Positions 1 through 10,115 of a DNA stretch of 64,000 bases are shown here, piece after piece. The DNA is taken from positions 188,001 through 252,000 of the forward strand of contig WPIO01000092.1 in assembly GCA_009760855.2 (NCBI GenBank), in the 5' to 3' direction. Within the stretch, counting starts at the first letter, position 1, and the number at the start of each line of letters is the position of its first letter. The DNA comes from Cristatella mucedo. Taxonomy: Eukaryota; Bryozoa; Phylactolaemata; Cristatellidae. The translations under genes were made by a program, and so were the position numbers. The notes beneath the pieces were generated by a model. That model was not told the DNA's origin. It saw only the letters and a list, made by a program, of their open reading frames with translations, and searched no databases.

Positions 1-191
1 CCCCCCCAGTGCGTCGTGTGGCAGGACGCTCTATTCCGAATTGGCTTTCAGGCGAGGCGAGATTGTGGTCAAAGATAGCCGCTACTCTGCCTGGATCATT
101 GTCGTCAAATCTGGCAGCTTGGACGTCATGAAGAAACTCCGCCACGCTCGACCTAGGCCGCCGTCGCCGATAAGGCCGCGCGGTCAGTACA

Positions 192-276
192 ATGGAACCT
201 GATGAACGCCAGCCAACCGACGCTATAGCTGAGCTGGTCCGACTACTGATTGACGGCGTTCATTGCTGCGCCGCCG
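192..276 (+). CDS. Candidate alternative first exon
   Basis: An ATG in a good context (acaATGG) opens a frame starting MEPDERQPTDAIAELVRLL, which has balanced, protein-like composition unlike the low-complexity frames around it. A weak donor (CCG followed by gtgggc) ends it after 28 codons plus one base. That phase is the same as at 1456, so it could splice to the exon at 4774. It may equally be a chance frame in a CpG island. No family is recognised. Confidence 0.2.
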
Positions 277-551
277 GTGGGCGGGGGTTCGGCGACGGCG
301 GCGGCGGCGGCGGCTGCTACAGTTCTCATCGCTTCGCCGCTTCAATGGCCGCTGCGCTTGTGCGCCGGCCGCTCTTTTAGTGGCAAGTTGAGTGCGCGCT
401 CGCGAGTGTCTACAGCAGCACAAAGTCGCCACGTAGGTTAGCGAAGGTGTCGGGGGATAGACAGACCAGCCGGGGTCCGGAAGCAAAGCTAGCCTTTTTG
501 CATTAGAAGAAGAGGACTCGGGAGACCAATAACGTCGCGCTCGGTCATCTC

Positions 552-637
552 TATAAAAATAATAATAATAATAATGCACTTGATAAAGCGTCCTCTGAGA
601 ACTTAATCTCGTTCTAGGTGCTTTACATTTGCCTCTG
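552..637 (-). mobile_element. LINE-A 3' tail fragment
   Basis: Read on the minus strand this is the LINE-A 3' end: the imperfect hairpin around AGATTAAGTTCTC and then an (ATT)n tract. On the plus strand it appears as AAT repeats followed by tgcacttgataaagcg. Only the last ~85 bases are present, a typical 5' truncation. It lies inside the CpG island. Confidence 0.75.
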
Positions 638-1419
638 ACGGATGGGGAAGCTTGACCTAATTAGATTTGCTTCGACGCGTTTCACGGTTCCCCCTGCTCT
701 GCTGCACTACTTGCCTAGTTCGCGGCTCGACCGGGCGCGCTTCCTACTTTCCGTAGTAAGCCACTTTGACCGGACGTCTGCTTAAAACCTCGTTTCAGTA
801 TCGAGCGCTCAGCGCCAGCTTCGCTTCGGCTCAGGGCTCGCGCCTGCGACTCGCTGTTTCGTCTCCGTGGGTCGGTAAAAAGAAATCCGCCCTCACAGTG
901 GTGCTCTAGCGCCTCCGCTCGTTTGCAGGATTCTCTCCTCGGCGCGAAGCTTGGGAGGAGGGCAACTTCAAAAGCGTCATCGACTGCAGGTGGAGACGGA
1001 CGGGCCTGCAGCTCAAGAAGGACCCGAACCGTTCGGCGGCAAGCGGCGGCGACGCCTGGCAGTCGCTGCAGCCGTCGCCGCCGCAGCGAGAGGGCAGTCG
1101 GTCGGGCGGCGTCGCGGAGGCGGCGGCGACTGCGGCCGGTCTGCCGCACCTGACCCTGCCCGCGGTCGGCGCAGCCACGTTGAGCGACGCCCGTCAGCCC
1201 GACAGCAGCCGACGCCACCTCATTCGCAGTTCCAGCGCTCAGCCGGCGGCGGCGGCGGCTCGCGGACGGCGGCGTGCGTCGGCCTCGCACCAGCGGCAGC
1301 GGCCTCGCACCGGCGTGCACCTGCAGACCGACGCGGCGGCGGCCGCGCCGCGCTCTCGCGGAGAGCCGCCGCCACCGGACGCACCGACGCTGCCTCCGCT
1401 CGGCGACGGCGGCGTCGCG

Positions 1420-1456
1420 ATGAAGGCCAGCGGTATTCTGGACGTGGAGAACATCG
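1420..1456 (+). CDS. Exon 1 of CNBD gene (candidate start)
   Basis: The ATG at 1420 opens a frame reading MKASGILDVENI plus one base of the next codon, ending at a good donor (TCG followed by gtgagc). It lies in the CpG island, where a first exon is expected. Phase 1 matches the exon at 4774, whose first two bases complete an Ala codon. The frame is open further upstream, back to an ATG at 1180, but that stretch is low-complexity, so the downstream ATG is preferred. The peptide matches nothing I recognise. Assignment rests on strand, phase and island context, and it could belong to another transcript. Confidence 0.42.
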
Positions 1457-1722
1457 GTGAGCGGCCGTGCGCATTACTCCTCTGCACCGTCCGCAAGCGA
1501 ACGACGGGCGTCGTTGCGCTGCGACCGGAAACCCGTCCGAGCGCTCTCTGTCCCGCGCCGAGTCAGCCGACGCCGAGCAGCCGCTCTCGACCCGCACTAA
1601 TTCGGGAAGCGGCGGCACAGCGCGAGCAAGGTGCAAAGACCCGAGCAGCCTGCAGCTCGCCCCAACGGCAACGACGCTAACGATATTCTGCACGCAGCGC
1701 TAACAGCAACGAGGCTGAATAG

Positions 1723-2644
1723 GTAAGCGCCAAAACAATAGCCTGTGCAGTACTGCCGATACGACTGGTGACTTCTGACGGACTCGTTTACAGGCTTGCA
1801 GCAGCTCACGCTCAGCGCTAGGACCCACCGACTAGCAGACCGCTACTCCAAGAGAGCGACTGCTGTCAGGACCATGCCTCGTACATTTAGTGGCCACGTC
1901 ATGAGTCCTACAGTAATCTCGTTCATACATAATCATAAATCGCACTACTCATAACCCTTGGCCTATCGCGGCAATCTCATAAGCGGTTCTCTGCTATCAT
2001 TCAGCGGCAACGTTTCACAGTTTGTAATCTGGAGGGAGGATTGCACGCACCATCCGCCATTAAAAACTCACCCGTAGACATTGCCGATGTCGCTCACGTC
2101 GAAGAAAACTTGCTAGTAGCTAAATGGAGCGAGCAAGACCGGATGCCCTGCATTCTGGGAGACTCTCCGGTAGATTTGGTCTCGCTAGCCTGTGCTGGTC
2201 CTTCGAAAGCTAGAACAGGGCAGGATTGGCCAAACCAAACTAGCGGGTGCGCACTTTTAATGCACTCGCTATTTAGGACGACTCGTTATTGGATCAAGTT
2301 ATTGTAGTGTGCATGCGGCGCTGTCGTTGCATGAGCTGTCCGACGTGGTGGCGAACAAGCCTGCTGAACGCCATGGTATTTAATATTTAATAAGCTAAAC
2401 GCCATGGTAATCAATGTTTACCGAGCAGCTCACTCACTGCCTGTAAACTCGCTTCGCTGAGTCATACCAGTTCCGTCACAGATGAAAACGCTGCGCCATC
2501 TTGCAGCATGACAGACGGAAGGATGGACTTTCTCCCTTCAAGTAGTAGAGATAAGCAGAACGCCGAGATCTAGAGCGCAAGGCTTCGTCTCTGGAGCTAA
2601 AGTCAGAGCTCCATGGGATATTATGCAGGTGCAACTACGTATCA
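1723..2644. other. Intron sequence, no feature seen
   Basis: Unique-looking DNA between the CpG island and the next repeat. A short frame at 2041-2307 has no splice signals and no recognisable content. I see no exon, RNA gene or repeat. Confidence 0.5.
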
Positions 2645-2742
2645 TACGTGTTTCCCTTACAGCAGATTTCAATTGCCTAGGAATGGATAGATTGTTCACT
2701 GATGGCCCTATACAAATGTATTATTGTTGTTATTATTATTGT
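2645..2742 (+). mobile_element. Degenerate LINE-A 3' tail
   Basis: The order of motifs is that of a LINE-A end: cgtgtttcccttacagcaga, a decayed tgcctagg..gatag hairpin, a gatggccctatacaaatg segment, then TTATT repeats. It is more diverged than the other copies and so probably older. Confidence 0.6.
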
Positions 2743-3020
2743 TAGTTATGTTTGCCATTGGCGGCCTTCTAAAGTAAAGTAAGGGTAAAAAAATGAGATT
2801 GCCTTCGTTTTTAGATTCATAGTGTCTGTAGAACGTTATCGCACATCGGCAATATTACGACAACCGGAATGTTGTTCGCGGCTCTGGGAAGTCGAATGAC
2901 TAGCAGCCGCTTATGTCGAAATCCGCGGATAGGCCACGTACAAGCCTAAGTCATGCCATACTCACTCGGTTGCGCCCGAGGCTTTAGGCCGGGTGATTGA
3001 CCTTTCGCTCTGTGAGTTAA

Positions 3021-3195
3021 ATAAGTTATTTTAATATTATTAATTTGAATGTCGTCCTAAGAGAACTTAATCTCTATTCAGGCGCTTTACATGTGCCTCA
3101 GGGCTCGCCCCCACGACCGCCGGTCATCGAATATATTGACCTTGACTTCGGTTGATATTGTGAGCACCTTAACTGCCGGGCCAAACCAGCGAGGG
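3021..3195 (-). mobile_element. SINE-1 copy
   Basis: On the minus strand a tRNA-like head comes first (GGTTTGGCCCGGCAGTTAAG, then a B-box-like segment), followed by GAGGCACATGTAAAGCGCC, the AGAGATTAAGTTCTCT hairpin and a TTA-rich tail. Intronic in the CNBD gene and antisense to it. Confidence 0.75.
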
Positions 3196-4773
3196 TTGGT
3201 CGGAGGTTGCTGTACGCTGGGGCTGGTGCTGGACGCGGCAGCTTTAGTCCTTCTCGGCTGACGAATGGAGGGCACTGCACTGCGGACATGGACTTGTTAT
3301 ATAAACGTATGGGCATTCTGTATTGCTGTCTTGTTCCGCTACAGTCGACATCTATCGGCGGTTCTCCAAGAAGTCGTTTTGCCGCGATTCAATAGCCTAA
3401 GCTTCATCGGCATTTGTCACTCATCAGTATAACAGTATGAAAGCAGAAAACCGCGTTTGTTTGGAATGCGCCTGGTTTTTACTAAATAGCAAGAGTCCCC
3501 TCGAGAATGTAATGCTCTCGAAGATAGGGTTCGTGTTCACCATCCGCTATCGTATTTACTCACAGCCGGGAGAGGAGAGGCTGACTAGGTATTGGGCGCC
3601 TAGACCGACCGCGGGGCGATAGTAGGTCGTACAACTATACGACACTTCATTTACCATTCGCGCCACGTGAGCAGATAGTGCGTTCGCAGACGACCAGCCT
3701 TTAGGGCAAATTTCGGCGATTAACAGTGCGCTTCTAGTATCTCTTGCTAGATTGAATCTAAAGCTGACCTCGCGATGTCTCTGTCTGTCAGAAAGATCGA
3801 CCGCGCGAGATCTGACTGATGGTAATTGTCAGACTTGCTTGCAGCCTTTGCGTAATGTCACCGTAAAAGAAACCGCTCGTAAAATAGGCGTTTATACACA
3901 AAATTTAGCAAAGAGCAGTGGAAATCAAAGGATTTATATAAGAGTATGGTGACAAAACAAGTTCACTGATCTTCCTCTGGACTTTTTGATTTGGTTCAAT
4001 TCCGCGTCCTTCTAAAAGATGCTCTTCCGAAGACAGTTGAAAACCAGCTGGTACGATCAGCAATATTAAAGACGCCATCACGCCATTGCTCTAGATTTTA
4101 CCCGAGAAACGTCATTCATACTCCTCGCTTATGCCGTCACTGTTGCTTCCTGACTAACTTCTAAACTTGTAAGGATTAATCTGTTGCATCACATTCTCTT
4201 TATTCGCCCCGGTATCGCTAGACAGCACCTTATGCGTCTCCTGAAATGAAAAGGTTTGAATGTTGATACACTGCTGTGGATCCAAATTACCGTCAACTTC
4301 TGTCATGGGCTCCCAGTGATCTTTTCTTATCTATTCACGCGTTGCTGGTGCCGTTTAGATGTGGAAAATTATTAGGCCTATTCGTGCTTTGCTCGCGACT
4401 CTGTTGGTGCTAGGCGCAAAACATTAACCTGTCGCCTAAACCATAAACTTATTGCCCGTTTTTAGTACGCTCTGCTGATGATCTCTTTGCTTTTTCCGCC
4501 AATTTTACACGCCTCTCTAGTTTAATTAAATCCTTGCCTTACTCTGACGCTGGCTAGCTTGTTAATGCCATATGTTAATATGCATGCCTCGCTGATGCTT
4601 GCTCCAGCTTTATCTTCTCTTTATTTTAATGCAGGTGTTGACCTTCGACCTCTCATAACTCTCGTAGCTTCGAGATTCGTAGTTTTTCTCAAGTTTCTCG
4701 TCTCTTCAGCGGTGTATAATTAAACTCCCACCCTTCATTCCTGCTTTAATCTCTCTTGTCTCCGAAATTTCAG
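3196..4773. other. Intron sequence, no clear feature
   Basis: Frames at 3207-3395, 3437-3622 and 3752-3952 lack flanking splice sites and recognisable motifs. The last ~50 bases form a pyrimidine-rich tract (ctctcttgtctcc) leading to the acceptor at 4773. Confidence 0.45.
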
Positions 4774-4841
4774 CGAAATCAAACTTCACTCAGGAAATAC
4801 GAACTGCAGCAGGCCAACTTGACAAGGAAATCAAGTTCTCG
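4774..4841 (+). CDS. Exon 2 of CNBD gene (candidate)
   Basis: Bounded by a good acceptor (pyrimidine tract, then aaatttcag) and a consensus donor (CTCG followed by gtaagt). In the frame set by exon 1 it is fully open and reads KSNFTQEIRTAAGQLDKEIK followed by FS, ending on a codon boundary. One alternative frame hits a stop. Charged, helix-forming composition argues for real coding sequence. Ending in phase 0 suits the next recognised exon at 9757, but about half of a CNBD should lie between them, so at least one exon is missing. No independent family match for this segment. Confidence 0.5.
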
Positions 4842-5007
4842 GTAAGTATTCCGTTCTGCTACGCCAACTGCCAGCCAGGGACGCTACTTCACGCAAGGAA
4901 GTTTTATGATGAATATTACACAATCGCAAACTCTAAGCTGTACACACTGCTTTCTGCAGCAGCTGCAAGCAAACAGCAGGAGAGCCTGAAGAAGCTCAAG
5001 TGTTTCC

Positions 5008-5085
5008 TTTTCAGCATATCTACCGTACCTAGAAAGAGATTGGTGGGTTCTCTGAAGGCGTTATGCAAATTTTGCCATTATAGCT
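5008..5085 (+). mobile_element. LINE-A 3' tail fragment
   Basis: tgtttccttttcagc, then acctagaaagagattggtgg and ttctctgaaggcgttatgca: the LINE-A 3' hairpin with several substitutions. No long ATT tail remains. Confidence 0.65.
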
Positions 5086-6062
5086 CATGCATCAGCCATC
5101 GGAATGCCGATAGCCTAGTCGAGGACATGCGTTCTTCTTCTGGGCGTTCATCAAATCAGCTTTCCCATCGCTTGCAGTATGATTCAACTCTATCCTCTTT
5201 CGGTTAGTGTCCGTAGCATCCTCGCCGCACGGTATTACCTTTTCGCGCCCTCAAATTGTGTGCAACGTATCAGATAGTGGGTTACGGCTAATTGGGCAAC
5301 CCGTTAGTTGGAACAGCCGTTTACTTTCGAAAAATCTCAGAGGGCAAACGGAAATAGCCTCCTCCTCACCGTTAAATTGCGACAGCAACTACTACTTTAG
5401 TGGTAGCCTTGTTGTGCGGCGTGAAGGCCGTTGCTGAGAGACTCGTCATTCATCATAAACGTATAGCCGCGAAACGGCAGTGACCCACCAACTGAGAGGG
5501 AGACTTTCGCTAAAGCAAAGGTTGTATGACCAAACTGCCTCACCTCTATAGCGACAGAGGAGCCTTGGCGGCCATCAGCCCGCTTTAAGCGGCCAATAAT
5601 GGACTGCCTGCTGCAGGACTAGAACCCGTGGCGTTCGAGGGTCGGGAAGTTCGAGCGCCTCGCCCTTTGGCTGAGATCCGGCTCTTTCTTTTTTCCGTTC
5701 CTCTGGGAGATAATCTCCGCATCATTTATATACGTAATTAAATACCGACTTTCAAAAGCCTGCTTATGACTATTTCATAATTCAATGCACACTTTAGTAT
5801 TCAATTTCAACTATGAACGTGGATATTGTAGCAACATATGCAAATTAGAAAATTATTTCCATATGTAGCCAAGATTTTTTCTAAATTGATCAAATTTAGT
5901 TTCAAGTAAATTTGAATTGACGTTCTATATTCTTTAAAAATATTTGCTTTACACAAATATTCGAAATAGGTTTTCTCTTCCCAACCTTGAAAGTCCTCTG
6001 CTTTACACGATTTTTTTTGTGGCTACACGCTAGCATGCAGGTATAATATGCAGAAGGAAACC
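5086..6062. other. Intron sequence, partly AT-rich
   Basis: A frame at 5207-5437 ends with YYFSGSLVVRREG, which superficially recalls a CNBD beta strand, but it has no convincing splice sites (see rejected list). From 5700 the sequence becomes AT-rich with nothing recognisable. Confidence 0.4.
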
Positions 6063-6150
6063 GCTCAGGCTTCGGGTGCGCTATAGAAAACTCTTCAGCG
6101 AACATCCACGTAGTCCTCGTGACTTTTTGGAGTTGCAGACGGACATATAT
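6063..6150 (+). mobile_element. LINE-B 3' terminal fragment
   Basis: gcgctatagaaaactc, then catccacgtagtcctcgtga and ttttggagttgcagacggac correspond to the conserved end of LINE-B also seen at 42600-42670 and 58770-58847. Only the 3' end is present. A (TA)n tract starts about 70 bases downstream. Confidence 0.65.
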
Positions 6151-6217
6151 TACAGTGCATAAAACAATAAGTTATACGAAATAATACATAATATCATCGT
6201 AGCACTATATCATATTG

Positions 6218-6218
<1 letters not shown>

Positions 6219-6309
<91 letters not shown>
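6219..6309. repeat. (TA)n microsatellite, about 90 bp
   Basis: Uninterrupted TA dinucleotides, downstream of a LINE-B 3' end. Confidence 0.97.
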
Positions 6310-6311
<2 letters not shown>

Positions 6312-7422
6312 CAACATGCTATCTAAGACACGAATATGAGAGAATCTATAAAATACATTACATTCTTTGTATCCAGTAGGGTACTTCCATCCTAAGAACT
6401 TTCAAGAACGGAGTGGCTCGACCCATTATCGTGTCTCTTTGTTATAAAAATGTAGAGCAAGATAATTTCTTCTTTCCACAGACTTTGAAACTTGCGAAAA
6501 AACCCAGAAAGTTAGCAATTAAAGCTCAATTTCCGAAAAAGCTGCTTTCTTTAGTGCGATTAACGAAAATTCTCTTATATTGCACAACTATCCGAAGGAG
6601 CGTCGTGGTTACTGAGGATCTGGGATGAAACAGCTCCTTCTGAAGAAGGAAATTAGTCCAACCCTGAGCTCTGCCCAACTACGCACAACAAATAGCTCTT
6701 GTGCTAGCGTCAGAGGCAGATACTCGTTTCCGACCTGGAGCAATGTGCCTTCTATAGAAGCTGTCTCCTCCAGTTTCATGATCTCAAAATAGGCTTTTGT
6801 TTTCGTTTGCCTTATAGTCAGACAGCGGCTCTTTCCGTTGATATGGTTATTCATTTAAGCATATTTTCTGAGCCTTGCCGAATCAACAACACTTTTACCG
6901 TAGTGCGTTTTGCCTAAGAGAACGCCCGGTCATAAAATTAGTTGAAGTTTTTGGAAATATATCACCAAAATCTCCGCAATATTGATGTTGCTTTAATAGA
7001 AATACTTGCCTTTGGGCAACCTTGTATATTGATGCTACAAAAGCTGGATTATTCCTTTGAGCTGTAATATTTTGAGCTGAGTTTGAAACCATGTACTTAC
7101 ATGCACGATGACAAGGTAAATGCATGCTTGAGTTTATGTTTCTCACGAGCATGAGCGTATGTTAATGAGCTCGAGTATGTGCATCTGCAGTGTTTTTCGT
7201 TGCTATAAGGGCCTCCATGTTTGCACTCGTGCTGTAATTTCTCCTGGAGATCCGTGACACGCGAGGCACAGGACAATATTCGCTGTCTTGCTCCCCGGAT
7301 CTCAGCCAGAGTAGTTGTCACTTACATTCATCAGAAATCTTAACGACGAGTGCAGTCAGCCAGCGTATCCGGTCGAGCACCCATAGACCTATAATGAATT
7401 ACGAGTAGCAATTTTATAGCTA
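6310..7422. other. Intron sequence, no feature recognised
   Basis: Short frames on both strands (6413-6628, 6609-6854, 6895-7152, 7097-7321) have no domain-like content and no paired splice sites. Nothing else seen. Confidence 0.4.
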
Positions 7423-8160
7423 TCAGGGACGCTGATCAGGGCTCAAAAAAGGGCCGCAAACCTGAAAAGTATAAAAGAATTGAGTGAGTCGGCTGCAAAG
7501 GCTTAAAAGGGTCGCAGAGTAGATATTGTTGAGAGTCTTCGGCGTAGAAATAAAAGCCACGATTCTGTTTGGCGATGACCTCTGCCAGAGGTATGGACAA
7601 AGAACGGAACGGGGCCTAAGGCCGAGCCCATAGTTTAAGGGCTCCCCGGATGACCGAGAGCCATTTATATCTTCTGTCTGACAGCTGTCACTAAAGTATG
7701 GCTTGAGCCAGTTTAGAACTGCGTCACTGATACTCAGGCGAGTTGAGAGGTGCCCCAAAAGGATAAGGTCGCCAATTATGTCAAATGCCGAGATCTAGGA
7801 GAACTAGCTCGGAGGCCCCATTGCGAACAGCATTAGCATTGTACTCTCGAAGCAGAGAAATTCCAGCCACAGGGTTAGCTCTAAGTCCCGATTGGAAGTT
7901 TCTGGCAGATCTGGTAAACTTAATTAAATCGCTTAGCTTTTGTAGCCACCGCCCCTGTAAGTGTCTTGGATAAGAATGGCAGAATGGAGAGCTGGCGAAG
8001 GCTGCTTACATTCTCACGATCCAGGGTTATCTTTGCTATGAGCCGCCTTGCAGTCACTATTTTCACAGGGGGGACTTCACCGGTATAAATCGAAATATTT
8101 TCAAAATTACGTATGGTTGGCAGCATCAACATGTCTATGCATCTTAGAAGGAGGACCTGT
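7423..8160 (-). mobile_element. LINE reverse transcriptase fragment (L2/CR1-like), decayed
   Basis: Minus-strand reading shows, in order, the N-terminal RT block (LDRENVSSLRQLSILPFLSK, like LDPxxLSNYRPxSNLPFLSK), the block ISAFDIIGDLILLGHLSTRL (like LSxAFDTVDHxILLxRL), then LSISDAVLNWLKPYFSDSCQ (like GISGxALxWFxSYLSxRxQ), and a damaged version of the PQGSVLGPLLF block. It is broken by stops and frameshifts and ends before the catalytic YADD box. RT of this kind copies the element RNA at a nicked target. This copy cannot function. Confidence 0.82.
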
Positions 8161-8161
8161 T

Positions 8162-8204
8162 AGTACAGGGTCTATAAGATTGAGGGTCTTATAGACCCAG
8201 TACT
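8162..8204. repeat. Short-loop inverted repeat, 17-bp arms
   Basis: Arms 8162-8178 and 8188-8204 (agtacagggtctataag and its complement) match at 16 of 17 positions around a 9-base loop. Confidence 0.85.
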
Positions 8205-9756
8205 CTGTAGAGGGCCGAGGGAGAAAAATCTAGCGATGAGTTCAATAGACGCAGCTGCAAAGGAGAGGAAAGAGAAGAAGAGGGTGATTTGTATAGGGTT
8301 GCAGAATCCGCAGTGGCCGATCAATTTATATCACAGGTAAAAACGTTTGCTAAGGACTCGTGACCGGCAATAGCATGAGTGTGCAATGGAATTTATTAAC
8401 TTAGCAGTACGTCCGAGTCCTAAAACTTGCAGTTTCCAAGACTGATTTCTTTAAACAAAAATGTCAGTATCCAATGTCAAGTATCTTTCAGTCCGCAGCT
8501 TCGACTTCGCTCATCATCTATGACTGCAGCAGCCAAGCAGGGCCGACAAGAGTGGCGCCTGCACTATATCTATGACTAGTCTTGGCCGGAGGCACGCTGA
8601 AAAAGCAGCAAATGTTCCAACTTCAGATAGTCAAACTACTGTGGCTACTCACCGAGAGGATGCATTTTTCAGCTCCGCGATTCGAGACAATATTGCAGTA
8701 GTGCTTCCCTGTTCTTGCAAGCTCGCAAATAGAGAATCCTCTCAGTTACTAACCACCCACAGACAGTTTCTGTTGGCTCAATCTGACTCTCGGTAAACTA
8801 TATACAATATACAGCTGATAAAGAATTTATTATGAGACGGCTGCAAATTAAAGTACTCGTTTCGCGTGCAGCGGCTCGTGCTGGCCATGCCGAGGCAACT
8901 TCTTTAGACCAGTCAGCTGGCCAGTTGTTAAAATAAGAACTCAAGCGCGCGCGTGATGTTAGTGCGCTAAGTGAGGAGCTGTCACTGACATCCGCAATCG
9001 CTGAGTATGACATATGCCAAGAGCATTACCCAGAAATAAACCAATGACGTCGGTCCTCTTCAAGCTGACGCACTGAAGTTCCGGGTTCCCACTCACAGCC
9101 AGCTGCGGCTCCGCTTTTTGCGGTGTTCTTTTTTCGTGGCTGCCTCGCGGCCAGTCGTCCGGCCAAGCTTTAACTGGGGTAGTACGTCAGTTCCCGTCAG
9201 AGAATTCGTTCGGGCCATCTTTTAGACTGCTGCTTGGCAGAAATCCCACCAGAGCTGTACCCTACTGCCTATCGCTAGGTGGGTGTGACGAGTGCACATG
9301 TAGGCTTCTTATCCAAAGTTCACAGATAGAATCGATAGCCCCACGGTCTAAAGTCCGGCCGATTCCTATCGACGCAGCCGAGTGACAACGAAAGGGTCAG
9401 GAGGGGACCATAACGAGCGCCTATTTTTTGAGGATCTAATCAACGTTGTCAAGTTATTTCAGCAGTGAGATGCCATCAACGTCACCGAGCGATCTCAATG
9501 ATACCGGGGCGATAAAAACCTGCTGAGTCTGGACCCCTTGCCACCACTGGGTGGTGAAAATCCAAGAAGTGTCGGGCAACTTGTCACCATCCATGACAAA
9601 ATAAGTTTTTTGTGACTGCTGACAGCCCTATCAGCCTCGTTTCGTGCTGTGCCCGCCATTTTCCAGGACGCTCCAGCAAACAGAGCAGATAGCAAAGTCA
9701 CAGAAAGCTTGCCTTGAGCTACGGAATATAGCTTTATACTCGTACTCTAGTTTCAG
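8205..9756. other. Intron sequence; expected site of missing CNBD exon(s)
   Basis: The N-terminal half of the CNBD should be encoded upstream of 9757. I found no exon with the expected G-x-Y-x-x-x-x-G-x-V pattern here. A donor-like cacag followed by gtaaaa at about 8341 would give only a 32-base microexon. Frames at 8572-8796 and on the minus strand at 8798-9013 and 9495-9701 look fortuitous. Confidence 0.4.
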
Positions 9757-9843
9757 GATGAAAATGGACAAGCCAAGCTAAACGAGGCCGACACTGCACC
9801 GATGTTTGTCCGCGTTCAGACGCTCACGAAAGGCCAAGTGTTC
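9757..9843 (+). CDS. CNBD gene exon: central strands of the cNMP-binding-like domain
   Basis: The acceptor (ctagtttcag) and donor (GTGTTC followed by gtgagt) enclose exactly 29 codons, phase 0 at both ends. The frame begins DENGQAKLNEADTA and ends with FVRVQTLTKGQVF. The last part is the beta-strand and turn that precede the phosphate-binding cassette of a cyclic-nucleotide-binding domain (usual pattern: strand, LxxGxxFG). It joins without a gap to the next exon to give KGQVF-GLADL. The charged loop before the strand resembles the insertion seen in CNBD2-type proteins as I remember them. The intron to the next exon is only 137 bases. Confidence 0.75.
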
Positions 9844-9980
9844 GTGAGTAGCTTATCTAATCTCATGCTAGTCTAGCGCATCGCGGACGCGCCGGCAGCT
9901 CTTTTCGGTTGGTCGCTTAGAGCTCGTGCTTTCATCGTGCCACATTTCGTCGCTTAGGTACGCACGCGTTGCTTTGACAG

Positions 9981-10115
9981 GGTCTCGCCGATCTCGTGCT
10001 TGGAGCGCAGCCAACTTTCAGCGTGGTAAGCAACGGGGCCGAGTGCATCATGATTGAGAAATCGCTGTACAAGGAAAATGCCAAAGAGGGTCTTTTGAAG
10101 GTTATCCGAGACCAG
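9981..10115 (+). CDS. CNBD gene exon: phosphate-binding cassette and C-helix region
   Basis: Exactly 45 codons, phase 0 at both ends, between gctttgacag and a strong donor (GACCAG followed by gtaaga). The frame starts GLADLVLGAQPTFSVVSNG, continues AECIMIEKSLYKE and ends LLKVIRDQ. Joined to the previous exon it gives the CNBD core: F-G, short helix, beta strand, then a helix starting after I-x-K. In canonical domains the cassette reads FGE(L/I)A...PRxAT, where Glu and Arg contact the cyclic phosphate. Here those positions are Leu and Thr (FGLA..QPTFS), so canonical cAMP/cGMP binding is doubtful. Inference: a CNBD2-like, possibly regulatory or structural domain. The family call is firm and the subfamily tentative. 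Confidence 0.83.

Larger units (their letters stand above)
1..1700. promoter_or_regulatory. CpG-rich island at the 5' end of the CNBD gene
   Basis: The stretch is GC-rich and dense in CpG, especially at 120-480 and 720-1660, in contrast to the AT-richer DNA that follows. It contains the candidate first coding exon at 1420-1456 and a weaker one at 192-276. A further donor-like site (AG followed by gtaagc) lies near 1722. This composition is typical of a constitutive animal promoter. No TATA box is evident. A LINE-A tail at 552-637 interrupts the island. Long open frames here on both strands reflect the scarcity of stop codons in GC-rich DNA. Confidence 0.6.

Noticed and set aside
5178-5202. 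25-base microexon, paired with another 32-base microexon at 8310-8341
   Set aside because: Phases could be made to fit, but such short segments with modest splice sites are expected by chance and the peptide does not extend the CNBD.
5390-5437. YYFSGSLVVRREG segment as the missing CNBD beta strand
   Set aside because: The spacing is one residue short of the CNBD pattern, the preceding residues do not look like a CNBD, and no acceptor/donor pair with suitable phase was found.
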